A model generated the notes under the pieces. The model was not told where the DNA came from. It saw only the letters and a list, made by a program, of their open reading frames with translations, and did no database searches. The translations under genes and the position numbers were made by a program. 17,057 nt of DNA from an uncultured Burkholderiales bacterium (GTDB taxonomy: Bacteria; Pseudomonadota; Gammaproteobacteria; Burkholderiales; Burkholderiaceae_C), in NCBI GenBank assembly GCA_903925445.1, contig CAIYFE010000275.1:1-17057 (forward strand), given 5' to 3'. Of this stretch, positions 8,621 through 15,705 are shown piece after piece (the stretch's first letter is position 1; each line of letters opens with the position of its first letter).

Positions 8621-8995
8621 CTAACGAGGGGCTTTCTTATGCGAGAGAGCCAAGTCAGCCAATAAATCCAACAAAGCGGCTTGTTCGCCCACGGCGCTTT
8701 GGCAGTTGATCTCAACTGCGGGATGGGCGCGCCGCAATGCTTCAACCAAAACGGGCAGGTCTTCGCGGGCGTGTTTCCCAACGCCCAAAAACATCGGCAC
8801 GATGCACAACTCCGTAGCGCCTTGGTCGATCAACTGTTGCGCAGCTTGCGGCAAATCGGGTTGGGTGAGTTCAAGGTAAGCGCAGGCCACCAGCACCTTG
8901 GCGTCGCGCGTCTGAATGCGTTGGGCAACCGCTTGGATGGGTTGGTGCCACAGCGGATCACGCGAACCATGCGCAAACAAAATGATGGCGTACAT
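8621..8995 (-). CDS. cbiX: Small CbiX/SirB-type sirohydrochlorin chelatase
   Basis: This 124-residue protein belongs to the class II chelatases that insert Co2+ or Fe2+ into sirohydrochlorin, giving cobalt-sirohydrochlorin (cobalamin) or siroheme. The two metal-binding histidines stand in the expected settings: His9 in LFAHGSRDP and His75 in FLGVGKHAREDLP. The length fits the single-domain short CbiX form, which acts as a dimer, rather than two-domain SirB or CbiK. Siroheme is the cofactor of assimilatory sulfite and nitrite reductases, and the cysB-like gene follows directly, so an iron chelatase role in sulfur assimilation is the better guess; metal choice cannot be read from sequence. The ATG at 8995 lies four bases after the lptG stop, with GAGG about ten bases upstream inside the lptG 3' end, so expression probably depends on lptFG transcription. 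Confidence 0.85.
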   Translation of the reverse strand: MYAIILFAHGSRDPLWHQPIQAVAQRIQTRDAKVLVACAYLELTQPDLPQAAQQLIDQGATELCIVPMFLGVGKHAREDLPVLVEALRRAHPAVEINCQSAVGEQAALLDLLADLALSHKKAPR

Positions 8996-8999
8996 GGTC

Positions 9000-10100
9000 T
9001 TATTGCCTCACCACCAACCAACCAAACGCCCCCAAAGACAGCGCGCTGTAGAGCATGCCCGGCGCTGCTGCCGCAAACCAAGGCGACCAATTGTTCAAGT
9101 TGCCCACGTAACCAAACACGTTGTTGAGCAAGAAAAAACTGATGCCAGCCAACACGCCTAAAAACACATGGCTGGTGATGTTGCCGCTTCGAAAGTGCAA
9201 ATACCCAAACGGCAAGGCCAGGGTGATCATCACCAAGCAGCTCAGCGGGTAGAAAACTTTTTTCCAGAACTCGATTTCAAAACGTTGGGCGACTTGGCCG
9301 TTGTCGTTCAAGTGCTGAATGTATTGAAACAAATCAATCGTGCTCATGCGCTCGGGATTGAGCAGCGCCACAGAAATCATCTCCGAGGTAATGTTGGTCT
9401 CCCACTTCAACTCGGCCAGTGTGCTGCGGTTGATGCTGGGGTGATCACCTTCGCGCAGGCTTTGAGTTTTGTCCACATCGTGCAGGGTCCAAGTGGATTG
9501 GTCGTCGATGCTGGCCCAAGCTGCTTGGGTCAACGACACCCATTGGCCGTTGTTGTCGAATTCAAAAATTCGGATTTGCAGCGGTTGACCATCGGCTGAG
9601 AGTTTGCCAATGTTGACCGAGTAGTGCTGCTGGTTGTGCCGCTCACGCAGCCAAGCGCCGGTTTGCCCAACGGAAATTTCGTTCAAATAGCGCGCCTTGA
9701 GCAGCTGCGCGTATTTGGAGCTGATGGGCGTGATGTAGTCGCCCATGACAAAGGTGAGCGCCACAAACGCCAAACCCAAGGCCAGCAACATGCGCAAGGC
9801 TGGTGCGGGCGAAAGCCCGCTGGTGCGCAAAATTGTGAATTCTGAACTTTGCGCAAAGCGAGCCATCACAAAAATAGAACCAATCAGCAGCGAGATGGGC
9901 AGCAACTCATACAAATGGTTGGGAATCAGCAAGAGCACGAAGGTCAATGCGTGTTTGAGTTCGTAATGGTTGCCGTTGTGGTTGATGTTTTGCAACTCAT
10001 CGACAAAATCGAAAAAGAAAAACAAGGCTGTAAAGCCGAGCACCACAAAAGCCACGGCCATCAAAATTTCGTTGTAGATGAGCTTGCGCAGCGTCTTCAT
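9000..10100 (-). CDS. lptG: LPS export ABC transporter permease LptG
   Basis: LptG pairs with LptF as the membrane half of LptB2FG, which extracts lipopolysaccharide from the inner membrane and passes it to the LptC-LptA bridge. The protein has 366 residues (E. coli LptG 360) and shows the YjgQ layout. Three hydrophobic segments lie in the first ~125 residues (from VAFVVLGFTALFFFF), then a periplasmic beta-jellyroll region of about 130 residues, then three C-terminal segments ending in PGMLYSALSLGAFGWLVV. I chose the ATG at 10100 because it begins the conserved N-terminus MKTLRKLIYNEI and overlaps the lptF stop as ATGA, a sign of translational coupling. The frame stays open up to 10406, but those codons lie in lptF and give an unrelated translation. 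The LptB ATPase gene is not in this window. Confidence 0.95.
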   Translation of the reverse strand: MKTLRKLIYNEILMAVAFVVLGFTALFFFFDFVDELQNINHNGNHYELKHALTFVLLLIPNHLYELLPISLLIGSIFVMARFAQSSEFTILRTSGLSPAPALRMLLALGLAFVALTFVMGDYITPISSKYAQLLKARYLNEISVGQTGAWLRERHNQQHYSVNIGKLSADGQPLQIRIFEFDNNGQWVSLTQAAWASIDDQSTWTLHDVDKTQSLREGDHPSINRSTLAELKWETNITSEMISVALLNPERMSTIDLFQYIQHLNDNGQVAQRFEIEFWKKVFYPLSCLVMITLALPFGYLHFRSGNITSHVFLGVLAGISFFLLNNVFGYVGNLNNWSPWFAAAAPGMLYSALSLGAFGWLVVRQ

Positions 10101-11200
10101 GCCAATTCCTTGCGGGACAAACGCGGCAAGAGCAAGCGTCGCACATGCCAATTGTTGGTTCGCGCCAAGAGCAACAAAAAGCTGGCCGCAAAAGCGCCAC
10201 CATGCAACATGAGCATGTAGTTGAGCAAGGGCACTTTGCCCAAGGTGATCCAGCTGTTGCCCAAGTTGATGAAGTTGTAATAAATCATGAAAACAAAAAA
10301 TGCCAACGCAAAATTGCCGCTTCGGCCTACGCGGGGGTTGGCGCTGGTGATGGACAAGGCAAGAAAAGGCAAATTCAAAGCAGCCAAGGCAATGCCCAGT
10401 CGCCAAGACAACTCGCCTTGGTGAACCAGCGTTGGATCTGCAATCAAGCTCAAGGTCGCAATGGAAGCATTCGAGGCATTGCTGACTACTTTGACGTCTT
10501 GCCCAATGCGGCTGCCGTAGCTTTTGAATTCGCTGACCTTGATGTCCATCTCGCCCGCCATGCGTTCAATGCGTTGGCCGCTTTGCAACATCAAAAATCG
10601 CTCGTCTTCAATGAGTTGGATGTCGCCCGTTTTGGCCGAGGTCATGGAGTTTTTGCCGTTTTCATTGGCGGCAATGAAAATGTTTTTGCCAGTTTTGTTC
10701 TCGACCGAATCTTTGTCCACGAAGAACACTTTGGTGCCATTGGCCGATTCTTGGAATTGTCCGGGCGTGACGCGCTCGAGGTCGCCGCGTCGCTCAAAGC
10801 GCTCACGCAACTCGCTGATTTCGGTGTTGGACCAAGGCCAAATGACCAACACCAACACAGACACAATGGCAATCAAAGGCCAAGAAAACGAGGTGATGGG
10901 TTTTAAAAAAGAGGTCAGCGCTCTGCCGCTGGAGAGCCAAACCACCATTTCGCTTTCCAGATAAATCCGAGACAGCGTACCCACCGTGGCAATGAACAGG
11001 CTCATGGTCATGATGGTGGGCAAATGCCCCAGCATGGTGAAGCCGATGATCAAGTTGACTTCAGATGGATTGATCACACCTTGCGCGGCGTGTCCCAAAA
11101 TCCGGATGATCATCATGGTGATGACGATCGTGACCATGACAACCAGTGTTGCGCCAAAGTTGCGCGATAACTCTTTGCGAATGGTGGAATGGAAAAGCAT
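10097..11200 (-). CDS. lptF: LPS export ABC transporter permease LptF
   Basis: LptF is the partner of LptG in the inner-membrane LptB2FG complex. The 367-residue protein (E. coli LptF 366) begins MLFHSTIRKELSRNFGATL, the usual family N-terminus. Three membrane segments lie in the first ~125 residues, then a soluble periplasmic domain (about 125-265), then three more segments (LGIALAALNLPFLALSI, FALAFFVFMIYYNFI, MLHGGAFAASFLLLL). An in-frame TTG at 11209 would add three residues, but the ATG at 11200 matches the family better. It is first in the minus cluster, and its stop overlaps the lptG start by four bases. Upstream it faces a GT2 glycosyltransferase across a 116-base gap; in E. coli the divergent neighbour is pepA, which here lies two genes further away. 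Confidence 0.95.
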   Translation of the reverse strand: MLFHSTIRKELSRNFGATLVVMVTIVITMMIIRILGHAAQGVINPSEVNLIIGFTMLGHLPTIMTMSLFIATVGTLSRIYLESEMVVWLSSGRALTSFLKPITSFSWPLIAIVSVLVLVIWPWSNTEISELRERFERRGDLERVTPGQFQESANGTKVFFVDKDSVENKTGKNIFIAANENGKNSMTSAKTGDIQLIEDERFLMLQSGQRIERMAGEMDIKVSEFKSYGSRIGQDVKVVSNASNASIATLSLIADPTLVHQGELSWRLGIALAALNLPFLALSITSANPRVGRSGNFALAFFVFMIYYNFINLGNSWITLGKVPLLNYMLMLHGGAFAASFLLLLARTNNWHVRRLLLPRLSRKELA

Positions 11201-11316
11201 GTGGATCAATCAAAGACGGCATTATCGACGCCAAGCCGGAGGGGGTAGCCCAAGATCTTAGAATGTCTGGCGCTGCAAGGATGTTAGACAGCGCAATTTC
11301 AAGACTGACACTAAAA
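11201..11316. promoter_or_regulatory. Divergent promoter region of lptFG and glycosyltransferase operons
   Basis: This 116-base gap must drive the minus lptF cluster and the plus glycosyltransferase-pepA cluster. On - a GATAAT (11226-11221) sits about 20 bases before the lptF ATG. On + a TAGAAT (11259-11264) sits about 52 bases before the chosen GT2 ATG. Neither has a good -35 at 16-18 bases, so both are weak -10 candidates. In-frame ATGs at 11263 and 11281 could shorten the gap on the + side. Confidence 0.35.
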
Positions 11317-12285
11317 ATGAATGCTGCACCCAGCGACAATTTGATAAGTATAGTAATTCCTGCTTATAACGAAGAAGATGTGCTGCACGAGCTGCATCGC
11401 AGGCTCAAGCTTGTGTTGAACGCGCTGGACATGCGCCACGAAATCATTTACGTGGACGATGGCAGCAAGGACGCGACGGTTGAAATCATCAAGTCGTTTC
11501 GTGCCAACGACCCCAGCGTGGGTTTGATCAAGTTGTCGCGCAATTTCGGCAAAGAAATTGCCTTGACCGCCGGCTTGCACGGCACCCTGGGCGATTGCGT
11601 GATCGTGATTGACGCCGATTTGCAAGACCCTCCCGAGCTCATCCCGCAAATGGTGGCAGCTTGGCGCGAAGGCGCCGAAGTCGTCAACATGCGCCGAAAT
11701 TCCAGAGCTGGCGAGACCTTGTTCAAAAAATGGTCAGCCCACACCTACTACCGAATTTTGAATAAATTGAGCGATGTGCCCATTCCAGAGGATGTGGGCG
11801 ATTTCCGCTTGATGAGCCGAAAAGTCATTCAAGCGCTCAATGCGCTGCCCGAGAGCAACCGCTACATGAAGGGCTTGTTTGCTTGGGTGGGCTTTCAACA
11901 AGTGACGCAGCTGTACGACCGCGATGCGCGCGCTGCGGGTTTGGTCAAGCAAAACTATCCCAAATTGATTGGCTTGGCGTTGGAGGGCATCACTTCTTTT
12001 TCAGTCAAGCCTTTGCGCATCATTTCGCTGGTGGGATTTATGTGTGCCTTGGTGGCATTTGGCATGACCGCGTTTTATTTGCTCAAAGCGATCTTCATGG
12101 GTGACTCGGTGCGGGGCTTTCCTACCTTGATCGTTTCCTTGTTCTTTTTGGGTGGTTTGCAGTTGGTCAGCATCGGCATCTTGGGGGAGTATTTGGGACG
12201 CATGTTCATTGAAACCAAGCGCAGGCCTTTGTATTTCATCGATGAGCAGCTGCTTTCTCATCGTCCAACGGGTGAAAACAAATAA
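11317..12285 (+). CDS. GT2 polyprenyl-phosphate glycosyltransferase (ArnC/DPM1-like)
   Basis: The 322-residue enzyme probably moves a sugar from a nucleotide sugar to undecaprenyl phosphate on the cytoplasmic face of the inner membrane. The GT-A domain has ISIVIPAYNEEDVL at 11-23, DDGS at 47-50 and the metal/nucleotide motif DADLQDPPE at 99-107, with GDFRLMSRKV further on. Two C-terminal membrane segments follow (LVGFMCALVAFGMTAFYLL and LIVSLFFLGGLQLVSIGIL), typical of ArnC, GtrB and Bordetella LgmA-type proteins; E. coli ArnC is also 322 residues. The ATG at 11317 fits this length, but has no Shine-Dalgarno; ATGs at 11281 and 11263 would add 12 or 18 residues. Codons 10-14 include two rare ATA isoleucines, unlike the rest of the gene. 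Its stop overlaps the next start (TAATG), so the two transferases likely act as a pair. The sugar is unknown. Confidence 0.87.
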   Translation: MNAAPSDNLISIVIPAYNEEDVLHELHRRLKLVLNALDMRHEIIYVDDGSKDATVEIIKSFRANDPSVGLIKLSRNFGKEIALTAGLHGTLGDCVIVIDADLQDPPELIPQMVAAWREGAEVVNMRRNSRAGETLFKKWSAHTYYRILNKLSDVPIPEDVGDFRLMSRKVIQALNALPESNRYMKGLFAWVGFQQVTQLYDRDARAAGLVKQNYPKLIGLALEGITSFSVKPLRIISLVGFMCALVAFGMTAFYLLKAIFMGDSVRGFPTLIVSLFFLGGLQLVSIGILGEYLGRMFIETKRRPLYFIDEQLLSHRPTGENK

Positions 12286-13745
12286 TGGGTGCATGGGCTC
12301 AACAAGACAAGGCCACAAAGTTTTTGTGGTTCAGCTTTGCACTTTTGTTGCTGATTCGCTTGCTCTCCATGGGTTGGTATCCGCTCATGGATTCGACCGA
12401 GGCGCGTTACGCCGATGTGGCGCGTCGGATGGTTGAAAAATCGGATTGGATCACTTTGTGGTTCACCGATACCGATCCTTTTTGGGGCAAACCACCATTT
12501 TCTTTTTGGCTCACGGCGCTGTCCTTCAAGTTATTCGGGCAAAACGAATTTGCTGCGCGATTGCCGCATTTTTTAAGCAGTTTGGGTGTTGTGGCCTTGG
12601 CGTTGTATCCCGTCAAAAACCGAGGCAAGCGTTGGATTTTGCATGTCAGCGTGCTCTTGTTCGCCGCTTTGCTGTTCATGGTGTCATCGGCAGCCGTCAT
12701 CACCGACATGACGCTGACTTTGGGCTCAACCTTGGTGATGGTGAGCGTGTGGCAATTGCTTCAATCGCCTGAAAATTCAAAGTCAAACCTTCAATGGCAT
12801 GGGTGGATGGGCTTGGGTTGGGTGATTGGCTTTTTGGCCAAAGGGCCTTTGGTGCTGGTGGTTTGCGGCGCTCCCATTTTTCTTTGGGCGCTTTACCAAA
12901 AACAACTGTTGATTTTGTGGACTCGCATCGCCTGGATCAAAGGCTTGTTGGGCGTGATGCTGTTCACACTGCCTTGGTACATCTTGGCTGAACTGAAAAC
13001 GCCCGGATTTTTGAATTACTTCATCGTGGGCGAGCATTTCCAACGTTTCGTGGACACGGCGTGGGCGGGCGACAAATACGGGGTTGCCCATGCTGAAACC
13101 CGTGGCGAAATTTGGTTCGATGCCTTCATTGCCACCTTGCCTTGGCCGCTGTTGCTGCCCCTCTTGGCGATCATTGCAAAAATCAGATCGCTGCCAAAGG
13201 CGCCCAGCCTGACGCTCAACACGCAAGGTGAACATTCCTATTGGTTGTTGTGGGGTTTGTGGCCCTGCGTTTTCTTTACTTTCTCAGGCAATATTTTGTG
13301 GACCTACGTGTTGCCGGGCTTGCCAGCATTGGCCATCTTGTTGGCGTTTTGGACGACGCGAATCAAAAGCTCAGCCGTTGAATGGGTCTTGAGTTGCGGT
13401 GTTTTAGCGACTTTGGCGGGACTTTTGTTCTACGTTGATCAATGCCGAGACAGCGATTACGCGTATCGAAAAGTGACGGTTTCTGTGGTGAGCGACTATC
13501 AAAAGCGCGCACAGCACGCTGAGCCGCTCTATTTTTTTGGGGACGTGCCTTTTTCTGCCTCTTACTACACGCAAGGGCAGGCCAAGGTGTTTCACGATTG
13601 GGCAGAGCTGCCTGACTCAGCCTACGTCGTGTTCGATCAGCCCAACCCAGACGCTTGGCCGGCCGACATCAGAGCGCAGCTGACCTACCAGTCCAGCCAC
13701 GGCGAAAGACAATTATTTTTGTGGCAAAAAGCCAAAACCCAATGA
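12285..13745 (+). CDS. ArnT-like GT-C glycosyltransferase (GT39/GT83, PMT family)
   Basis: This 486-residue integral membrane enzyme looks like one that takes a sugar from a polyprenyl phosphate carrier and attaches it to an acceptor on the periplasmic side. After a first membrane segment (about 13-30) comes the catalytic-loop motif MDSTEARYADVARRM with Asp36 and Glu39, then DPFWGKPPFSFW, both characteristic of the ArnT/PMT group. Many hydrophobic segments follow, for example VSVLLFAALLFMV and LGVMLFTLPWYIL, and a short soluble C-terminus ends the protein. ArnT itself is about 550 residues, so this is a shorter relative. It overlaps the GT2 gene by one base, and that enzyme probably supplies its donor. 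Lipid A is a plausible acceptor given ArnT homology and nearby lptFG, but a protein or another glycan is possible. No arnA, arnB or arnD is present, so 4-aminoarabinose is not implied. Confidence 0.83.
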   Translation: MGAWAQQDKATKFLWFSFALLLLIRLLSMGWYPLMDSTEARYADVARRMVEKSDWITLWFTDTDPFWGKPPFSFWLTALSFKLFGQNEFAARLPHFLSSLGVVALALYPVKNRGKRWILHVSVLLFAALLFMVSSAAVITDMTLTLGSTLVMVSVWQLLQSPENSKSNLQWHGWMGLGWVIGFLAKGPLVLVVCGAPIFLWALYQKQLLILWTRIAWIKGLLGVMLFTLPWYILAELKTPGFLNYFIVGEHFQRFVDTAWAGDKYGVAHAETRGEIWFDAFIATLPWPLLLPLLAIIAKIRSLPKAPSLTLNTQGEHSYWLLWGLWPCVFFTFSGNILWTYVLPGLPALAILLAFWTTRIKSSAVEWVLSCGVLATLAGLLFYVDQCRDSDYAYRKVTVSVVSDYQKRAQHAEPLYFFGDVPFSASYYTQGQAKVFHDWAELPDSAYVVFDQPNPDAWPADIRAQLTYQSSHGERQLFLWQKAKTQ

Positions 13746-13768
13746 CGCATTGAACAAGAGGGACACCC

Positions 13769-15238
13769 ATGAATTTCGAACTCAAAGCCATCGATCTCAA
13801 ATCCGCCACGCTGCCCAAAACCGACGCGCTGGTGATCTTGGTCCCCAACGATGTCAAGCCCTCACGCGATGCGTTGTCAGCGCTGATTCACGAGGCCAGC
13901 CAAAGTGCCAATTTCAAAGAATCGGCGGGCAAAGTCTTGAGCTTGTGGAAGCCCGCACCCGTAGCGGTGGATCGTTTGGTGTTGGTCTCTTGCGCATCGG
14001 CTCAGCCCAAACACATCCGACAAGCCATTCAAGCCGCGGCGCCTGCTATCAAAAACATCCAAGCCAAGCATGTGACCCTTTGCTTGCCAACTTGGGTGGA
14101 CAACGCATTGACCGTTGCCATGCAAACCTTGGCCGAGGCCATGTATGTGTACACGGCTACCAAACCATCAGCCAAACCCAACAGCCTCAAACGGGTGGTG
14201 TTGGGTTTGCCTACCGCGCAAAGCGTGAAACAAGCCAAGCCCGAGTTTGCTTACGCTTGTGCTTTGGTGGCGGGCATCGCCAAAGCCAAAGAATGGGCAA
14301 ATTTGCCCGCCAACCACGCCACACCTTCTGCCTTGGCCAAAGCAGCTCAAGCCTTGGCTCGAAACACCCACATGCGCTGCGAAGTACTTGGCCCCCGCGA
14401 GATTGCCAAATTGGGCATGGGTGCTTTCCAAGCCGTGGCGCAAGGCTCGCAAGAACCAGCGCGTTTCATCGTGCTGCATTACCAAGGCACGGCCAAAACC
14501 CAAGCGCCCACGGTCTTGGTGGGCAAGGGCATCACGTTTGACACCGGGGGTATTTCGATCAAACCTGCGGCGGGCATGGACGAAATGAAATTCGACATGT
14601 GTGGCGCAGCCAGCGTTTTGGGCACCTTTGAAGCCCTGGCGCATTTGAAACCGGCCATCAACGTCGTGGGCCTGATTCCTACTTGCGAAAACATGCCCAG
14701 CGGCACAGCCATCAAACCAGGCGATGTGGTCACCAGCATGGATGGTCAAACGATTGAAATTTTGAACACCGATGCCGAAGGGCGTTTGATTTTGTGTGAC
14801 GCGCTGACCTACGCCAAACGTTTCAAACCCCAAGCCGTCATTGACATCGCCACCCTGACGGGCGCTTGCGTGGTGTCCTTGGGCGCGGTGCGAAGTGGAT
14901 TGTTTTCACCTGCAGATGCGCTGGCTCAGGCGCTGATGGCAGCGGGCGATGCTTCACACGATTTGTGCTGGCGTCTGCCCTTGGACGACGAGTATGCAGA
15001 AGGCTTGAAATCTAACTTCGCCGACGTCGCCAACGTGGGCGGACGCGATGGTGGGGCGATCACAGCAGCTAAATTCTTGCAGCGCTTTGTCGGCGATATG
15101 CCTTGGGCGCATTTAGACATCGCTGGCTCGGCATGGAAAAGCGGCGTCAGCAAAGGTGCAACTGGAAGACCCGTGGGCTTGCTGCTCAACTTCTTGGTAC
15201 ACCAGCAAACCAACAGCCGCAAACGCACCAACGCATGA
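13769..15238 (+). CDS. pepA: Leucyl (M17) aminopeptidase PepA
   Basis: PepA is a cytoplasmic hexameric metallo-aminopeptidase that removes N-terminal residues from peptides; E. coli PepA also binds DNA in carAB control and Xer recombination. The protein has 489 residues (E. coli 503). The two-metal site is complete: Lys253, Asp258, Asp276, Asp335 and Glu337, with catalytic Lys265 and Arg339; the signature NTDAEGRL is at 333-340. All are offset by exactly 17 from the E. coli numbers (K270, D275, K282, D293, D352, E354, R356), so the catalytic domain aligns without gaps. A good ribosome site (GAGGGA, 13758-13763) precedes the ATG. It lies 23 bases after the ArnT-like gene and overlaps holC by four bases. 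The N-terminal domain, which mediates DNA binding in E. coli, is more diverged, so a DNA-binding role cannot be assumed. Confidence 0.96.
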   Translation: MNFELKAIDLKSATLPKTDALVILVPNDVKPSRDALSALIHEASQSANFKESAGKVLSLWKPAPVAVDRLVLVSCASAQPKHIRQAIQAAAPAIKNIQAKHVTLCLPTWVDNALTVAMQTLAEAMYVYTATKPSAKPNSLKRVVLGLPTAQSVKQAKPEFAYACALVAGIAKAKEWANLPANHATPSALAKAAQALARNTHMRCEVLGPREIAKLGMGAFQAVAQGSQEPARFIVLHYQGTAKTQAPTVLVGKGITFDTGGISIKPAAGMDEMKFDMCGAASVLGTFEALAHLKPAINVVGLIPTCENMPSGTAIKPGDVVTSMDGQTIEILNTDAEGRLILCDALTYAKRFKPQAVIDIATLTGACVVSLGAVRSGLFSPADALAQALMAAGDASHDLCWRLPLDDEYAEGLKSNFADVANVGGRDGGAITAAKFLQRFVGDMPWAHLDIAGSAWKSGVSKGATGRPVGLLLNFLVHQQTNSRKRTNA

Positions 15239-15681
15239 CCGACATCGCTTTTCATTTCAATGCACCCGACAAACTGGCTTATGTTTGTCGATTGCTCAGA
15301 AAAGCCGTTCACGCAGGCGCCAAGTTGGTTGTGCAAGCCGACCCAGCCGCGTTGCAAGCCTTGGACACGCAACTGTGGGCTTTGTCGGTGACCGAATTTT
15401 TGCCACACTGTTTGTGGAATGCCCCAGCCGAGCAATTGGCGGCTTCGCCTGTTGTTCTTGTGCAAAATTTGAGTGAAGTGCAAAATTTGCCGCATCGGCA
15501 GGTTTTTGTTAATTTGTCGGATGAAGTAAGCTCCGGATTTGATGCATTTGAGCGTGTGATTGAGGTGGTCTCGCTGGACGAAGCGGATCGGCAAAACGCC
15601 CGTCGCCGATGGAAGCACTACACCGATCAAGGGTATGCCATCACCCGACACGATCTCAAATTGAAGGACACTTCGCCCTGA
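15235..15681 (+). CDS. holC: DNA polymerase III chi subunit
   Basis: HolC (chi) links the clamp-loader complex to single-strand binding protein, partnering with psi (HolD) in enterobacteria. The 148-residue length equals E. coli chi (147). The N-terminus TDIAFHFNAPDKLAYVCRLLRKA, followed by AGAKLVVQA, LWALSVTEFLPH and a C-terminal YTDQGYAITRHDL, is the family pattern. The ATG at 15235 overlaps the pepA TGA (ATGA), so translation is probably coupled; the frame extends further upstream, but only through pepA. The pepA-holC order is conserved with E. coli, where valS follows. Here a periplasmic binding protein follows instead. Confidence 0.92.
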   Translation: MTDIAFHFNAPDKLAYVCRLLRKAVHAGAKLVVQADPAALQALDTQLWALSVTEFLPHCLWNAPAEQLAASPVVLVQNLSEVQNLPHRQVFVNLSDEVSSGFDAFERVIEVVSLDEADRQNARRRWKHYTDQGYAITRHDLKLKDTSP

Positions 15682-15695
15682 TTTTTAGCTCTCAT

Positions 15696-15701
15696 AGGAG
15701 G
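15696..15701 (+). promoter_or_regulatory. Strong Shine-Dalgarno of livK-like gene
   Basis: AGGAGG lies four bases before the ATG at 15706 and is the best ribosome site in the window. It fixes the start and suggests high translation, as expected for an abundant binding protein. The 24-base gap after holC shows no clear promoter. Confidence 0.75.
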
Positions 15702-15705
15702 AAAC

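Noticed and set aside
10101..10406. N-terminal extension of lptG to 468 residues
   Set aside because: The extra codons lie inside lptF and give Cys/His/Gln-rich sequence unlike the family; the ATGA overlap at 10097-10100 is the natural start.
13750..14541. 263-codon plus-strand frame overlapping pepA
   Set aside because: It is out of frame with pepA, whose full set of metal and catalytic residues is intact, and its translation has no recognisable domain.
15103..15234. Upstream extension of holC to 192 residues
   Set aside because: It overlaps pepA coding sequence; the ATG at 15235 matches the chi N-terminus and the usual length.
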